Below are positions 16,664 to 25,885 of a stretch of 64,000 nt of DNA, one piece after another; positions within the stretch are counted from its first letter, which is position 1; every line of letters starts with the position of its first letter. The stretch is from Streptomyces radiopugnans. Lineage in GTDB: Bacteria; Actinomycetota; Actinomycetes; Streptomycetales; Streptomycetaceae. A program made the translations under genes and the position numbers. The stretch lies in assembly GCF_900110735.1 (NCBI RefSeq), contig NZ_FOET01000001.1, positions 992,001 to 1,056,000 on the forward strand, read 5' to 3'. The notes beneath the pieces were generated by a model. It was not told the origin of the DNA, ran no database searches, and saw nothing but the letters and a program-made list of their open reading frames with translations.

Positions 16664-17946
16664 TGGCTTCCGCCTCCACCCCGGCCGCCGCATCCGCGTC
16701 CGCCGCGCACGCCCTGCCGGTCGTGCTGGCCGGCGCCCGCGGCCACGGCCGCTGGCACCTGGCCAACATCCGCCGCCTGGCGCAGGAGGGCCTGGTCCGC
16801 CTGGCCGGGGTCTGCGAACTGACGCCGCTGGACGAGAACGAGCTGGACGGCCTCGGCGCCCCCGAGCAGTCGGCCGACTTCGCCGCGCTGCTGGAGAGCA
16901 CCGGCGCGCGGATCGCCGTGGTGTGCACCCCGATCCACACCCACACCGACCTGGCGCTGGCCGCCGCCGAGCGGGGCGTGCACCTGCTGCTGGAGAAGCC
17001 GCCCGCGCCCTCGTACGCGGAGTTCGAGCGGATGGTGCGGGGGGTGCGGGCCGCGGGCGTCGCCTGCCAGATCGGCTTCCAGTCGCTGGGCTCGCACGCC
17101 GTCACCTCCGTGCGCGACCTGATCGCCGACGGCGCGATCGGCACGGTGCGCGGCATCGGCGCGGCCGGCGCCTGGAGCCGCGACCTGGCCTACTGGGAGC
17201 GTGCCCCCTGGGCCGGCCGGCGCAGGCTGGAGGGCCGGGACGTGGTGGACGGGGTCCTCACCAACCCCCTGGCCCACGCGGTGGCCACCGCGCTGCGCAT
17301 CGACGGCGGCGACCGCGCCGAGGACGTCGCCGGCATCGAACTGGAGCTGTACCGCGCCAACGCCATCGAATCCGACGACACCTCCTGCGTCCGGCTGCGC
17401 ACCGCGCACGGCGACGGGACGACGGGCGAGATCACCGCGGCCGTGACACTGTGCGCCGAGCGGCCCGGCGAGCCCTACGTCGTCGTCCACGGCACCGGCG
17501 GCCGGATCACCTTCTGGTACAAGCAGGACCGCCTGCTGCTGGAGCGCGACGGGCACGCCGCCGAGACCACCGAGCACGCCCGCACCGACCTGCTGCGCAA
17601 CCTCGTGGCCCACCTCGCCGGCGGAGAGGAGCTGCTGGTGCCGCCCGAGCGCACCGGCGCCTTCATGCGGCTGGTGGAGGCCGTGCGCACCGCGCCCGAA
17701 CCGCGCCCGCTGCCCGGCAGCGCCTGGCGCACCGAGCCCGGCACCGGCGGCGACGGCTCCGCCCGGCGGATCGTCACCGGCATCGACGACCTGGTCGCGG
17801 CGGGGGCCCGGGAGCTGGCCCTGTACTCCGAGCTGTCCGACGGCTCCGGCCCGCGCGCCCCCTGGGCCGTCCCCGCGGCGGAGCCCGGGCGGAAGCCCGA
17901 GCAAGAGCCCGAGCCGAAGCCCGAGCGGAAGGGAGCCGTGGCGTGA
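16663..17946 (+). CDS. Gfo/Idh/MocA-family sugar oxidoreductase
   Basis: NAD(P)-dependent dehydrogenase of 427 residues. The Rossmann domain begins with VVLAGARGHGRWHLANI, and the family EKP motif is seen in LLLEKPPAPSY near residue 110. The C-terminal alpha/beta domain (about 145-330) includes GVLTNPLAHAV where relatives carry a catalytic His. The last 30 residues are a Pro/Glu/Lys-rich tail (EPEPKPERKG). Some members oxidise free sugars at C1, including an Azospirillum L-arabinose dehydrogenase, so this is the best local candidate for producing the lactone feeding the IlvD/Edd dehydratase. Other members act on glycosides or inositols. It overlaps the next gene by GTGA. Confidence 0.82.
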   Translation: MASASTPAAASASAAHALPVVLAGARGHGRWHLANIRRLAQEGLVRLAGVCELTPLDENELDGLGAPEQSADFAALLESTGARIAVVCTPIHTHTDLALAAAERGVHLLLEKPPAPSYAEFERMVRGVRAAGVACQIGFQSLGSHAVTSVRDLIADGAIGTVRGIGAAGAWSRDLAYWERAPWAGRRRLEGRDVVDGVLTNPLAHAVATALRIDGGDRAEDVAGIELELYRANAIESDDTSCVRLRTAHGDGTTGEITAAVTLCAERPGEPYVVVHGTGGRITFWYKQDRLLLERDGHAAETTEHARTDLLRNLVAHLAGGEELLVPPERTGAFMRLVEAVRTAPEPRPLPGSAWRTEPGTGGDGSARRIVTGIDDLVAAGARELALYSELSDGSGPRAPWAVPAAEPGRKPEQEPEPKPERKGAVA

Positions 17947-18842
17947 GCGCACCGCACCCGCACACCGCCGGAGCCCCGGACGTCCCCGGCACCGCCGGCG
18001 CCGTCGAACTGCGCTGCGGCGGGCGGGCCGTGGCCCGCTACGAGTACCGTCCGCAGCTGGCCCGGCGGGAGTCGCCGCGCCCCTACCTGCACCCCGTCCG
18101 GACCCTGGGCGGCACCGCCGTCACCGAGCTGCGGCCCGCCGACCACGTGCACCACCTCGGGGTGAGCATGGCCGTCCCCGACGTCGGCGGCGCCAACTTC
18201 TGGGGCGGGCGCACCTTCGTCCGCGACCGGGGACCGGTCGAGCTGGACAACCACGGGCACCAGAGCCACCTGGGCTGGCCGGAACTGCGCGAGGACGGCT
18301 TCACCGAGGAGATCGCCTGGCAGCGGGACGGACGGCGGCTGCTGACCGAGCGCCGCACCGTCACCGCCCGGGCGCTGGAGGCGGACCGCTGGGCGCTGGA
18401 CTTCACCACCGAGCTCACCAACGTCTGCGGCGAGGAGCTGTCGGTGGGCAGCCCGGCCACCAACGGCCGCCCCGGCGCCGGCTACGGCGGCTTCTTCTGG
18501 CGCCCGCCCGTCGGCCCCCGCCCGCCGGAGGTGTTCACCGAGGACGCCGAGGGCGAGGAGGCGGTGCACGGCTCGCGGGCGCCCTGGCTGGCCATGGCGA
18601 CCGACGCCTGGACGCTGGTGTTCGCCGGGGCCACCGAGGACACCCGCCGCGACCGGTGGTTCGTACGCGCCGCCGAGTACCCGGGCGTGGGCTCCGCACT
18701 GGCCTGGGACCGCAGACTGCCGCTGCCCGCCGGGCGGCCGGTGGTGCGGCGGGTGGTCACCGGTGTCGCCGACGGGCGGCTGGAGAGGGCCGCCGCCGCC
18801 GAGGTCGCCGCCCGGCTCACCGGGAAGGAGGCGGCCCGATGA
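17943..18842 (+). CDS. PmoA/DUF6807-family protein
   Basis: Beta-sandwich protein of 299 residues belonging to the family annotated PmoA, a name taken from methane monooxygenase although these proteins lack its membrane segments. Typical blocks are RPYLHPVRTLGG, TELRPADHVHHLGVSMAVPDV and NFWGGRTF, with a His-rich HVHHLG motif that could bind metal or sugar. No signal peptide is seen. Genes of this family in actinobacteria usually sit next to Gfo/Idh/MocA oxidoreductases and sugar importers, as here, which implies a role in modifying an imported sugar. The reaction is unknown. It overlaps the oxidoreductase gene and the GH43 gene by four bases each. Confidence 0.78.
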   Translation: MSAPHPHTAGAPDVPGTAGAVELRCGGRAVARYEYRPQLARRESPRPYLHPVRTLGGTAVTELRPADHVHHLGVSMAVPDVGGANFWGGRTFVRDRGPVELDNHGHQSHLGWPELREDGFTEEIAWQRDGRRLLTERRTVTARALEADRWALDFTTELTNVCGEELSVGSPATNGRPGAGYGGFFWRPPVGPRPPEVFTEDAEGEEAVHGSRAPWLAMATDAWTLVFAGATEDTRRDRWFVRAAEYPGVGSALAWDRRLPLPAGRPVVRRVVTGVADGRLERAAAAEVAARLTGKEAAR

Positions 18843-20389
18843 CGGCCCTCCCGGCGACCGCGCCACCCACCGCCCCGGCCGGCACGTACCGCAACCCGGT
18901 GCTGGACGCCGACTGGTCCGACCCCGACGCCATCCGCGTCGGCGACGACTACTACCTGACCGCCTCCAGCTTCGGCCGTGCCCCCGGCCTGCCGATCCTC
19001 CACTCCCGCGACCTGGTCAACTGGCGGATCATCGGCCACGCCCTCCAGCGGCTGGAGCCGGAGCAGGCGTTCACCGCCCCGCGCCACGACTGCGGGGTGT
19101 GGGCGCCGTCCATCCGCCACCACGCCGGCCGCTTCTGGATCTTCTGGGGCGACCCCGACCACGGCATCTACCAGATCAGCGCCGAGGACGTGCGGGGCCC
19201 GTGGAGCAGACCGCACCTGCTGAAGGCCGGCCGCGGACTGATCGACCCCTGCCCGCTGTGGGACGACGACGGCCGCGCCTATCTGGTGCACGCCTGGGCG
19301 AAGTCCCGCTCCGGGATCAAGAACCGGCTCACCGGCCACCGGATGAGCCCCGACGGCCGCGAACTGCTCGACCAGGGCCGCACGGTCGTCGACGGCGACG
19401 CGCTGCCCGGCTGGTTCACCCTGGAGGGCCCCAAGCTCTACCGGCACGGCGGCTGGTACTGGATCTTCGCCCCGGCCGGGGGAGTGGAGACCGGCTGGCA
19501 GGGCGCGTTCCGCTCCCGGGACGTCTTCGGCCCCTACGAGGAGCGCATCGTGCTCGCCCAGGGCCGCACCGGCGTCAACGGCCCGCACCAGGGGGCGTGG
19601 GTGCGGGCGGCCGACGGATCCGACTGGTTCCTCCACTTCCAGCAGCGCGGCGCGTACGGGCGGGTGGTGCACCTGCAGCCGATGCGCTGGAGCGGCGAGG
19701 GCCGGGGCGAGGAAGCCGGCTGGCCGGTGATCGGCGACGAGGGCGAACCCGTCGCCGCCCACCGACCGCCCGTCCCCGCCGAGAGCCCGGCGGCCCCCGC
19801 CACCGACGACGACTTCCCCGGCGGCCGTTTCGGCCACCAGTGGTCCTGGACCGCCAATCCGGGGCAGGGCTGGACGGTCGCCCACGGCGGCGACGGACTG
19901 CGGCTGGCCTGCCGCCGCACCGCCGACGCCCACGACCTGCGCCGGCTGCCGAACGTACTGGTCCAGCGCATGCCCGGCCGCCCGTGCACGGTCGAGGTCG
20001 AGCTGCGGCTGGACGGCGCGGGCGCCGGGGCCAGGGCCGGACTGGCCGTCCTGGGCGACGCGTTCGCCTGGATCGGCCTGGAGCGGGACGCCCTCGGGAC
20101 CCGTCTGGTGCACCGCTTCGCCGAGCCCGCCGCCGAACACGAGCGGGACGCCGCGCACTCCCGGCCCGCGCCGGAAGGCCGAGCGCACCTGCGCGTCGAA
20201 CTCCTCCCCGGCGCCCGCTGCCTGTTCTCGGCGCGCACCGGGGACGACACCGCCTTCCGCCCCTCCGGCCCGCCCTTCGCCGCGACCCCATGGCGCTGGG
20301 TGGGCGCCCAGCTCGGCCTGTTCGCCGCCGCCCCCGAGGGCGGCGGGCCGGCCGGGACCGCGGCCTTCACACGGTTCCGCGTCACCTGA
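18839..20389 (+). CDS. GH43 glycoside hydrolase (arabinosidase/xylosidase type), cytoplasmic
   Basis: Five-bladed propeller hydrolase of 516 residues. Catalytic residues of family 43 are recognisable: the base Asp in LDADWSDPD near residue 24, the pKa-tuning Asp in GLIDPCPLWDDDGRAYLVHA and the acid Glu in TLEGPKLYR. The C-terminal 200 residues form a jelly-roll like that of GH43 beta-xylosidases (DDFPGGRFGHQWSWTANPG). No signal peptide is present, so it acts on imported oligosaccharides. In pectin context it most likely releases L-arabinose from arabino-oligosaccharides; an exo-galactanase or xylosidase is possible. It overlaps the DUF6807 gene by ATGA and is the last gene of the coupled block. 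Confidence 0.87.
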   Translation: MTALPATAPPTAPAGTYRNPVLDADWSDPDAIRVGDDYYLTASSFGRAPGLPILHSRDLVNWRIIGHALQRLEPEQAFTAPRHDCGVWAPSIRHHAGRFWIFWGDPDHGIYQISAEDVRGPWSRPHLLKAGRGLIDPCPLWDDDGRAYLVHAWAKSRSGIKNRLTGHRMSPDGRELLDQGRTVVDGDALPGWFTLEGPKLYRHGGWYWIFAPAGGVETGWQGAFRSRDVFGPYEERIVLAQGRTGVNGPHQGAWVRAADGSDWFLHFQQRGAYGRVVHLQPMRWSGEGRGEEAGWPVIGDEGEPVAAHRPPVPAESPAAPATDDDFPGGRFGHQWSWTANPGQGWTVAHGGDGLRLACRRTADAHDLRRLPNVLVQRMPGRPCTVEVELRLDGAGAGARAGLAVLGDAFAWIGLERDALGTRLVHRFAEPAAEHERDAAHSRPAPEGRAHLRVELLPGARCLFSARTGDDTAFRPSGPPFAATPWRWVGAQLGLFAAAPEGGGPAGTAAFTRFRVT

Positions 20390-20533
20390 CCCGGTCCGCC
20401 GGACACCCCGCACCCGGACACCACCGCACGATCCGTCCCCCGGGACACCCCGCACCCCGCACGCCCCCGTACCGCACACCGCACACCCACGAACACCCAC
20501 GCGGAAACGCACGACCAGGAAAGAGACTCGACG

Positions 20534-21880
20534 ATGAGTGGAAACATCAGCCGCAGACCTCGTGCCCGTACCCTGCTGGCCCTGGGCGTCAGCGCCTCCC
20601 TCGCACTGACCGCCACCGCCTGCGGGAGCTCGGGGACCGAGACGGGCAGCGAGGGCGAGGGCAAGGGCAAGATCGTCTTCTGGGACAACAACGGCGGTGT
20701 GCGCACCGAGGTCTGGAAGAAGATCATCACCGAGTTCGAGAAGAAGAACCCGGACATCGACGTGGAGTACGTCGGCATACCCATCGCCGACGTGCAGTCC
20801 AAGTACGACACCGCCATCCAGGGCGGCGGCGACAGCCTGCCGGACGTGGGCATGGTCAGCACCGCCTACCTCGCCAACATGGTCGCCCAGGGGGCCCTGG
20901 ACCCGGTCACCGACCGGATCGAGGACAGCCCGCTGAAGGGCAAGCTGGTCAACGGCATGGTCGAGAGCGTCAAGGCCGCCGGCGGCGAGAAGGACGAGAT
21001 GTTCACCGTCCCGACCTCCGCCAACCAGGGCGTGCTGTGGTACCGCAAGGACATGTTCGACAAGGCGGACCTGCCGGCCCCCACCACCTGGGAGAACTTC
21101 TACCAGGCGGCCGAGGAGCTGACCGAGAGGAAGAACAACCGGTTCGGCTTCACCATCCGCGGCGGCGCGGGCTCCATCGCCCAGGCGCTGGAGATGATGT
21201 ACGCCCAGTCCGGCATCGACAGCTTCTGGAACGGCGACAAGACCACCGTCAACGACCCGAAGAACGTCGAGGCGCTGGAGAGGTACGTCGGCCTCTACAA
21301 CCGGTACACGCCCAAGGCCGACCTGAACAACGACTTCACCAAGATGGTCGCCACCTTCACCGGCGGCGAGGTCGGCATGCTCCAGCACAACCTGGGCTCC
21401 TACACCGACCACGTGAAGGCCTTCGGCGAGGAGAAGATCGGCGGGCTGCCGATGCCGCCCTCCTCCGAGGGCGGCCCGCGCACCCTGGTCTCCAACCCGG
21501 TCGACGGGCTCGGGCTGTTCAAGTCCAGCGGGAACAAGGCGGCGGCCTGGAAGTTCATCGAGTTCGCCGCGTCGGCGGAGATGGTCAGCCTCTGGAACGA
21601 GTCGGCGGGCTCGATCCCGGCCAACACCGGCGCCGCCGACGACGAGTGGCTCAACGACGCCGAACCCACCAAGACGGCCATGGAGTCCCTCGACGACCCG
21701 AACACCAAGATCGTCCAGCTCCCGTACTACCTGCCGGACTGGAACACCATCAGCAAGGCCGACACCGAGCCCAACTTCCAGAAGCTGCTGCTGGGCCAGA
21801 TGACGGCCAAGGAGTTCGCCGACGACCTGGCGAAGCGGCTCAACGAGGCCCAGGCCGAGTGGAGCGAGCAGAAGGGCTGA
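20534..21880 (+). CDS. Sugar-binding lipoprotein of ABC importer
   Basis: Family 1 extracellular solute-binding protein of 448 residues. The N-terminus has a lipoprotein signal with the acylated Cys30 in LTATACGSSG. The mature part begins with GKIVFWDNNGG and contains PDVGMVSTAYLANMV and the hinge blocks VPTSANQGVLWYRKDMFDKA and PTTWENFYQAAEEL typical of oligosaccharide binders. It lies 144 bp after the GH43 gene and presumably shares the permeases at 14784-16663. The Trp-rich ligand cleft suggests a multi-unit glycan. A perfect palindrome directly after the stop may stabilise or end the message. Confidence 0.92.
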   Translation: MSGNISRRPRARTLLALGVSASLALTATACGSSGTETGSEGEGKGKIVFWDNNGGVRTEVWKKIITEFEKKNPDIDVEYVGIPIADVQSKYDTAIQGGGDSLPDVGMVSTAYLANMVAQGALDPVTDRIEDSPLKGKLVNGMVESVKAAGGEKDEMFTVPTSANQGVLWYRKDMFDKADLPAPTTWENFYQAAEELTERKNNRFGFTIRGGAGSIAQALEMMYAQSGIDSFWNGDKTTVNDPKNVEALERYVGLYNRYTPKADLNNDFTKMVATFTGGEVGMLQHNLGSYTDHVKAFGEEKIGGLPMPPSSEGGPRTLVSNPVDGLGLFKSSGNKAAAWKFIEFAASAEMVSLWNESAGSIPANTGAADDEWLNDAEPTKTAMESLDDPNTKIVQLPYYLPDWNTISKADTEPNFQKLLLGQMTAKEFADDLAKRLNEAQAEWSEQKG

Positions 21881-21902
21881 CCGCCCCGCCGCGGCGGGGC
21901 GG
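21881..21902 (+). terminator. Perfect 22-bp palindrome after the binding-protein gene
   Basis: CCGCCCCGCCGCGGCGGGGC plus GG is fully self-complementary and begins at the base after the stop codon. It would fold into a 9-bp stem. Such hairpins after binding-protein genes can act as partial terminators or protect the upstream mRNA. Confidence 0.65.
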
Positions 21903-21979
21903 CACCGCAACGGACCGCCCCGCCGCGCCCCCCACACACACAGCCCGTACCAGGCACACCGAGCCGAGGGGGTACCTCC

Positions 21980-22819
21980 ATGCCCGTCTCCCGCCGACAC
22001 GCCGCCGCGGCGCTCGCCGCGCTTCCTCTCACCCTCGCCGCCGCCGGCGCCGCACAGGCCGCCGCGCCCGCCCACGGTCCCGGCCGCCCCCGGCGCGAGG
22101 GCACGGTCTTCATCGCCGGCGACTCCACCGCGGCCCCCAAGACCGCCGCCGCCGCGCCCGAGGCGGGCTGGGGCATGGCCCTGCCGGTCTTCCTGGGCCA
22201 CGGCTGGACGGTCGCCAACCACGCGGTCAACGGCCGCAGTTCCAAGAGCTTCCACGACGAGGGGCGGCTGGCCCCGATCCTGGAGGCGATCCGCCCCGGT
22301 GACCTGCTGCTGGTCCAGTTCGGCCACAACGACGAGAAGACCGGCGACCCGGCCCGCGGCACCGACCCCTACACGACCTACCAGGACTACCTGCGCCGCT
22401 ACCTCGACGGCGCCCGCGCCCGCGGTGCGCGCCCGGTACTGATCACCCCCGTCGAGCGCCGCCGCTTCGACGCGGACGGACGTGCCAGACCCACCCACGG
22501 CGAGTACCCCGAGGCGATGCGCGCACTGGCCGCCGCCGAGGACGTCCCCCTCGTGGACGTCCAGGCCGCGAGCCTTGCCGAGTGGGACCGGCTGGGCCCC
22601 GGCGGCACGCTGGAGGTCTTCCTCCACCTCGCCCCGGGCGAGCACCCCAACCACCCCGAAGGCAAGCAGGACAACACCCACTTCCGGCCGCACGGCGCCG
22701 TCGAGGTCGCCCGGATGGTCGCCCGGGGCCTGAAGGAGCGGCGCCTGCCGCACCCGGGCGCGCTCCGGCGGCTGGACGACGCCGTCCCGGAGAGCGTGGT
22801 CACCTGGCCGGCCGGCTGA
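21980..22819 (+). CDS. Secreted rhamnogalacturonan acetylesterase (CE12, SGNH hydrolase)
   Basis: Predicted extracellular esterase of 279 residues that removes acetyl groups from rhamnogalacturonan I. A signal peptide (residues 1-30, ending AQAAAP) precedes an SGNH domain: catalytic Ser in FIAGDSTAAPK, Gly/Asn blocks NHAVNGRSSKSF and QFGHND, and the catalytic Asp-His pair in DNTHFRPHGAVEVARM near residue 230. This set is diagnostic for carbohydrate esterase family 12. The ATG at 21980 follows GAGGGGGTACCTCC. Deacetylation opens the backbone to the lyase and other enzymes encoded next door. Confidence 0.9.
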   Translation: MPVSRRHAAAALAALPLTLAAAGAAQAAAPAHGPGRPRREGTVFIAGDSTAAPKTAAAAPEAGWGMALPVFLGHGWTVANHAVNGRSSKSFHDEGRLAPILEAIRPGDLLLVQFGHNDEKTGDPARGTDPYTTYQDYLRRYLDGARARGARPVLITPVERRRFDADGRARPTHGEYPEAMRALAAAEDVPLVDVQAASLAEWDRLGPGGTLEVFLHLAPGEHPNHPEGKQDNTHFRPHGAVEVARMVARGLKERRLPHPGALRRLDDAVPESVVTWPAG

Positions 22820-22936
22820 TCCGCCGCGCCGTCCGCGACCACCGGGCGCCTCCGGACGCCCGGAGCGGCCCGGCGTCCCGGCCCCCCGAAGACCCTTGAA
22901 GACCCCCGAACGACCCGCACGACCGAAGGAGTCGCA

Positions 22937-24283
22937 GTGCAAAGAAAAGTGTGCCAAGCGCGTGTCATGGCCCTGGCAGGATGCGCCTCGCTCGCCCTGG
23001 CGGCCCTGGCCGTACCCGCCCAGGCCGCACCGCGCCACGGCGGTGACCCGGCCCGCGCCGTCCTGCCGGAGAACGACGGCTGGGCCTCGGCCGAGGGCGG
23101 CACCACCGGCGGCGCCGCCGCCGACGCCGACCACGTCTTCACCGTCACCAACCGCGCCGAGCTGGCCGCGGCGCTGAACGACGGCGACGACACCCCGAAG
23201 ATCATCAAGGTCAAGGGAACGATCCACGGCAACGCCGACGACCAGGGTGCGCCGCTGACCTGCGAGGACTACCAGCGCGACGGCTACACCCTGGAGAAGT
23301 ACCTCCAGGCGTACGACCCCGCAGTCTGGGGCGACGCCGACCCCTCGGGACCGATGGAGGACGCCCGCGCCGCCTCGGCCGCCGAGCAGAACAAGCGGGT
23401 CAAGCTCAACGTCGGTTCCAACACCACCCTGATCGGGGTGGGCGACGACGCCACCATCCTCGGCGCCAGCCTCCAGATCCGGGGGGTGGAGAACGTCATC
23501 GTCCGCAACATCACCTTCGAGGACACCTACGACTGCTTCCCGCAGTGGGACCCCACCGACGGTGAGAACGGAGCCTGGAACTCCGAGTACGACAACGTCG
23601 TCGTCTACGGCTCCCGCCACGTCTGGATCGACCACAACACCTTCACCGACGGCCGCCGCCCCGACAGCGAGCAGCCGCGCTACTTCGGGCAGCTCTTCCA
23701 GCAGCACGACGGCCTGCTCGACATCGTGCGCGGCGCCGACCTGGTGACCGTGAGCTGGAACGTCTTCACCGAGCACGACAAGACCATCCTGCTGGGCAAC
23801 AGCGACGGCGCCACCGCCGACGACCGTGGCAAGCTGCGCACCACCTTCCACCACAACCTCTTCGAGGACGTCAACGAGCGGGCCCCGCGCGTGCGCTTCG
23901 GCCAGGTGGACTCCTACAACAACCACTTCAAGCAGAACGAGGGCGCCAAGTACGGCTACACCTGGGGCATCGGCAAGGAGGCCGCGCTCGTCGCCGAGCA
24001 CAACGCCTTCACCCTCCACAAGGGCCTGGCCCCGGCCGACACCATCCGCCAGTGGACCCCCGGCACCTCCATGACCGAGCGGAACAACTGGGTCAACGGC
24101 CGGTACGTGGACCTGCTGGCCGCCCACAACGCCGCCAACCCCGACCGCCTCCTGGGTGACGACGCGGGCTGGACCCCGGTCCTGCGCACCCGTGTCCACC
24201 ACCCGCTGGCCGTCCCCTACCTGGTGGGCCGGCACGCCGGGGCCGGAGAGCTGAAGGCCGGGAACGGAAAGGACCGCAGGTGA
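22937..24283 (+). CDS. Secreted pectate lyase (PL1 family)
   Basis: Parallel beta-helix lyase of 448 residues that cuts polygalacturonate by beta-elimination. GTG at 22937 follows AAGGAG. The Sec signal ends near residue 31 (VPAQAAP). Family hallmarks are NTTLIGVGDDATILGASLQI, NVIVRNITFEDTYD, the calcium-binding DGLLDIVRGADLVTVSWNVF and the catalytic-Arg motif ERAPRVRFGQVDSYNNHF near residue 320. The long insertion around residues 90-140 is Asp/Glu-rich. The gene overlaps the pectinesterase start (GTGA), so both are made in step; the esterase provides the demethylated substrate. Confidence 0.93.
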   Translation: MQRKVCQARVMALAGCASLALAALAVPAQAAPRHGGDPARAVLPENDGWASAEGGTTGGAAADADHVFTVTNRAELAAALNDGDDTPKIIKVKGTIHGNADDQGAPLTCEDYQRDGYTLEKYLQAYDPAVWGDADPSGPMEDARAASAAEQNKRVKLNVGSNTTLIGVGDDATILGASLQIRGVENVIVRNITFEDTYDCFPQWDPTDGENGAWNSEYDNVVVYGSRHVWIDHNTFTDGRRPDSEQPRYFGQLFQQHDGLLDIVRGADLVTVSWNVFTEHDKTILLGNSDGATADDRGKLRTTFHHNLFEDVNERAPRVRFGQVDSYNNHFKQNEGAKYGYTWGIGKEAALVAEHNAFTLHKGLAPADTIRQWTPGTSMTERNNWVNGRYVDLLAAHNAANPDRLLGDDAGWTPVLRTRVHHPLAVPYLVGRHAGAGELKAGNGKDRR

Positions 24284-25359
24284 GCACCACCCGACGCGGC
24301 GCACTGACGGCCGGAGCCGGCGCCGCCCTCCTCCTGGCCCTGGCGGGCCGGGCCCACGCGGGCCCCGCGGACCGGTCCGCCGGTCCGCGGCTGAGGGTCG
24401 CGCCGGACGGCAGCGGTGACTTCGCCACCGTGCAGGAGGCCGTCGACGCCACCCCCGACCGTCCCGCGACGCCCTGGACCATCGCCCTGGCCCCCGGCGT
24501 CTACCGCGAGACGGTGCAGATCCCGGAGAGCAAGACCGGGCTGACCCTGCTGGGCGGCACCGGTGATCCCCGCGACACCGTCATCGTCCACGACAACGCG
24601 GCGGGCACGCCCAGGCCCGACGGTTCCGGCACCTACGGGACCTCCGGCAGTGCCACGGTCACCGCGCGGCCCGACGGTTTCACCGCGCGGCGGATCACCT
24701 TCGCCAACGACTGGCTGCGCGCCGACCACCCGGAGATCACCGGCGGCACCCAGGCGGTGGCGATCAAGGTGATGGGGGACCGCTCGCTGTTCGACCGCTG
24801 CCGCTTCCTCGGCCACCAGGACACCCTGTACGCCGACACGCGGCACGTCTCGCTCACCGCGCGGCAGTTCTTCCACCGCTGCTATGCGGAAGGTGACGTG
24901 GACTTCGTCTTCGGCCGGGCCACGGCGGTCTTCAACGGCTGTGAACTGCGCACCCTGGACCGGGATGTGGACTTCACCCCGTACGGGTTCGTCTTCGCGC
25001 CGTCGACGGCCGCCGGCACCCGGTACGGCTATCTGGCACGTCGCTGCCGCGTCACCACCACCGCGCCGGCCGGTGCGTACAAGCTGGCCCGGCCCTGGGT
25101 GCCCAGCAGCGATCCGGGGGCCCGGCCGAGTTTGGTGGTGCGCGAGAGCCTGCTCGGCGACGGGATCGACGCGGCCCGGCCGTACGCGAACATGCGCGAG
25201 CAGTACCCGTGGCAGGGGTTCTTCTTCCGGGAGCACGCGAACCGGGGGCCGGGCGCGGCCGTCGCCGACCCGGCCGAGCGTCCGCGGCTGACGGCGGCCG
25301 AGGCCGCCGAGCACACGCCGGCGGCCTACCTGGGCGACTGGCGTCCCGCGGTGGACTGA
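24280..25359 (+). CDS. Secreted pectinesterase (CE8)
   Basis: Pectin methylesterase of 359 residues, converting methylated to free polygalacturonate. It begins with a twin-arginine-like signal (TTRRGALTAGAGAALLLALAG) cleaved after AHA. Conserved elements are GDFATVQEAVDA, the catalytic Asp motif GHQDTLYAD, EGDVDFVFGRATAVF with the nucleophile Asp, and LARPW in place of the usual LGRPW with its catalytic Arg. The coupled start inside the pectate lyase stop codon fits a pathway in which lyase follows esterase. A palindromic terminator lies 10 bp downstream. Confidence 0.93.
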   Translation: MSTTRRGALTAGAGAALLLALAGRAHAGPADRSAGPRLRVAPDGSGDFATVQEAVDATPDRPATPWTIALAPGVYRETVQIPESKTGLTLLGGTGDPRDTVIVHDNAAGTPRPDGSGTYGTSGSATVTARPDGFTARRITFANDWLRADHPEITGGTQAVAIKVMGDRSLFDRCRFLGHQDTLYADTRHVSLTARQFFHRCYAEGDVDFVFGRATAVFNGCELRTLDRDVDFTPYGFVFAPSTAAGTRYGYLARRCRVTTTAPAGAYKLARPWVPSSDPGARPSLVVRESLLGDGIDAARPYANMREQYPWQGFFFREHANRGPGAAVADPAERPRLTAAEAAEHTPAAYLGDWRPAVD

Positions 25360-25369
25360 TCCTGCCCGC

Positions 25370-25385
25370 GGCACGGCGCCGTGCC
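25370..25385 (+). terminator. Palindromic hairpin after the pectinesterase gene
   Basis: GGCACGGCGCCGTGCC is a perfect 16-bp palindrome ten bases after the stop. Together with a following GGCC-rich inverted repeat it would end the pectinase transcript before the convergent LuxR-type gene. Confidence 0.65.
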
Positions 25386-25441
25386 CGGCCCGCGCCGGCC
25401 GGGTACGGCGTCCGCCGGTCGGCCGGGGCCGGTCCCGCCGG

Positions 25442-25834
25442 TCAGCCGGGGGTGACGAAGCCGCTCTCGTAGGCGGTGATGACCGCCTGGGTGCGGTCGC
25501 GTGCGCCGAGTTTGGCGAGGACTGCGGCCACATGGGTCTTGACCGTGGACGCTCCCACCGCCATCCGGTCCGCGATCTCGGCGTTGGACAGGCCGCGTGC
25601 CATCAGCCGCAGCACCTCCGCCTCGCGCCCGGTCAGCCGGGTGCGCAGGCTCCGGCCGCCGAGGGCGAGGACGACGACCGCGGCGTCCATCGCCACGGTC
25701 AGGGAGTTGGCGAGCGTCAGTGAGGCGGCGTTCTCGGGGGCGCGCAGCAGCCGGCGCAGGGGGCCGGTGCGGGCGGCGCGGGGTGCTGTGGGTGCGGCGC
25801 TCTTCGGGGCCGTGGTGGTGTGCGTGGGTGTCAT
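25442..25834 (-). CDS. Orphan LuxR-type HTH protein (no receiver domain)
   Basis: DNA-binding protein of 130 residues. The C-terminal 65 residues form a complete LuxR/NarL helix-turn-helix ([40 protein letters not shown]). The N-terminal half is not a phospho-receiver domain: it consists of a Thr/Ala-rich segment, [12 protein letters not shown], then a short hydrophobic stretch ([20 protein letters not shown]). It may be a truncated response regulator or a small stand-alone regulator. ATG at 25834 is preceded by GTGGAG and an upstream GAAGGGG. It lies between the pectinesterase and IclR genes, so control of pectinase genes is possible but unproven. Confidence 0.72.
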   Translation of the reverse strand: MTPTHTTTAPKSAAPTAPRAARTGPLRRLLRAPENAASLTLANSLTVAMDAAVVVLALGGRSLRTRLTGREAEVLRLMARGLSNAEIADRMAVGASTVKTHVAAVLAKLGARDRTQAVITAYESGFVTPG

Positions 25835-25885
25835 GGCTCCACGTTCCCCTTCCGGACTCCTGTGCCGCTTCCTGCGTGAAGGGGA

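Noticed and set aside
18482..24304. A 1,940-codon open frame on the minus strand
   Set aside because: It runs antisense to DUF6807, GH43, binding-protein, esterase and lyase genes. Its translation is low-complexity Gly/Val/His/Arg, as expected from reading GC-rich genes backwards.
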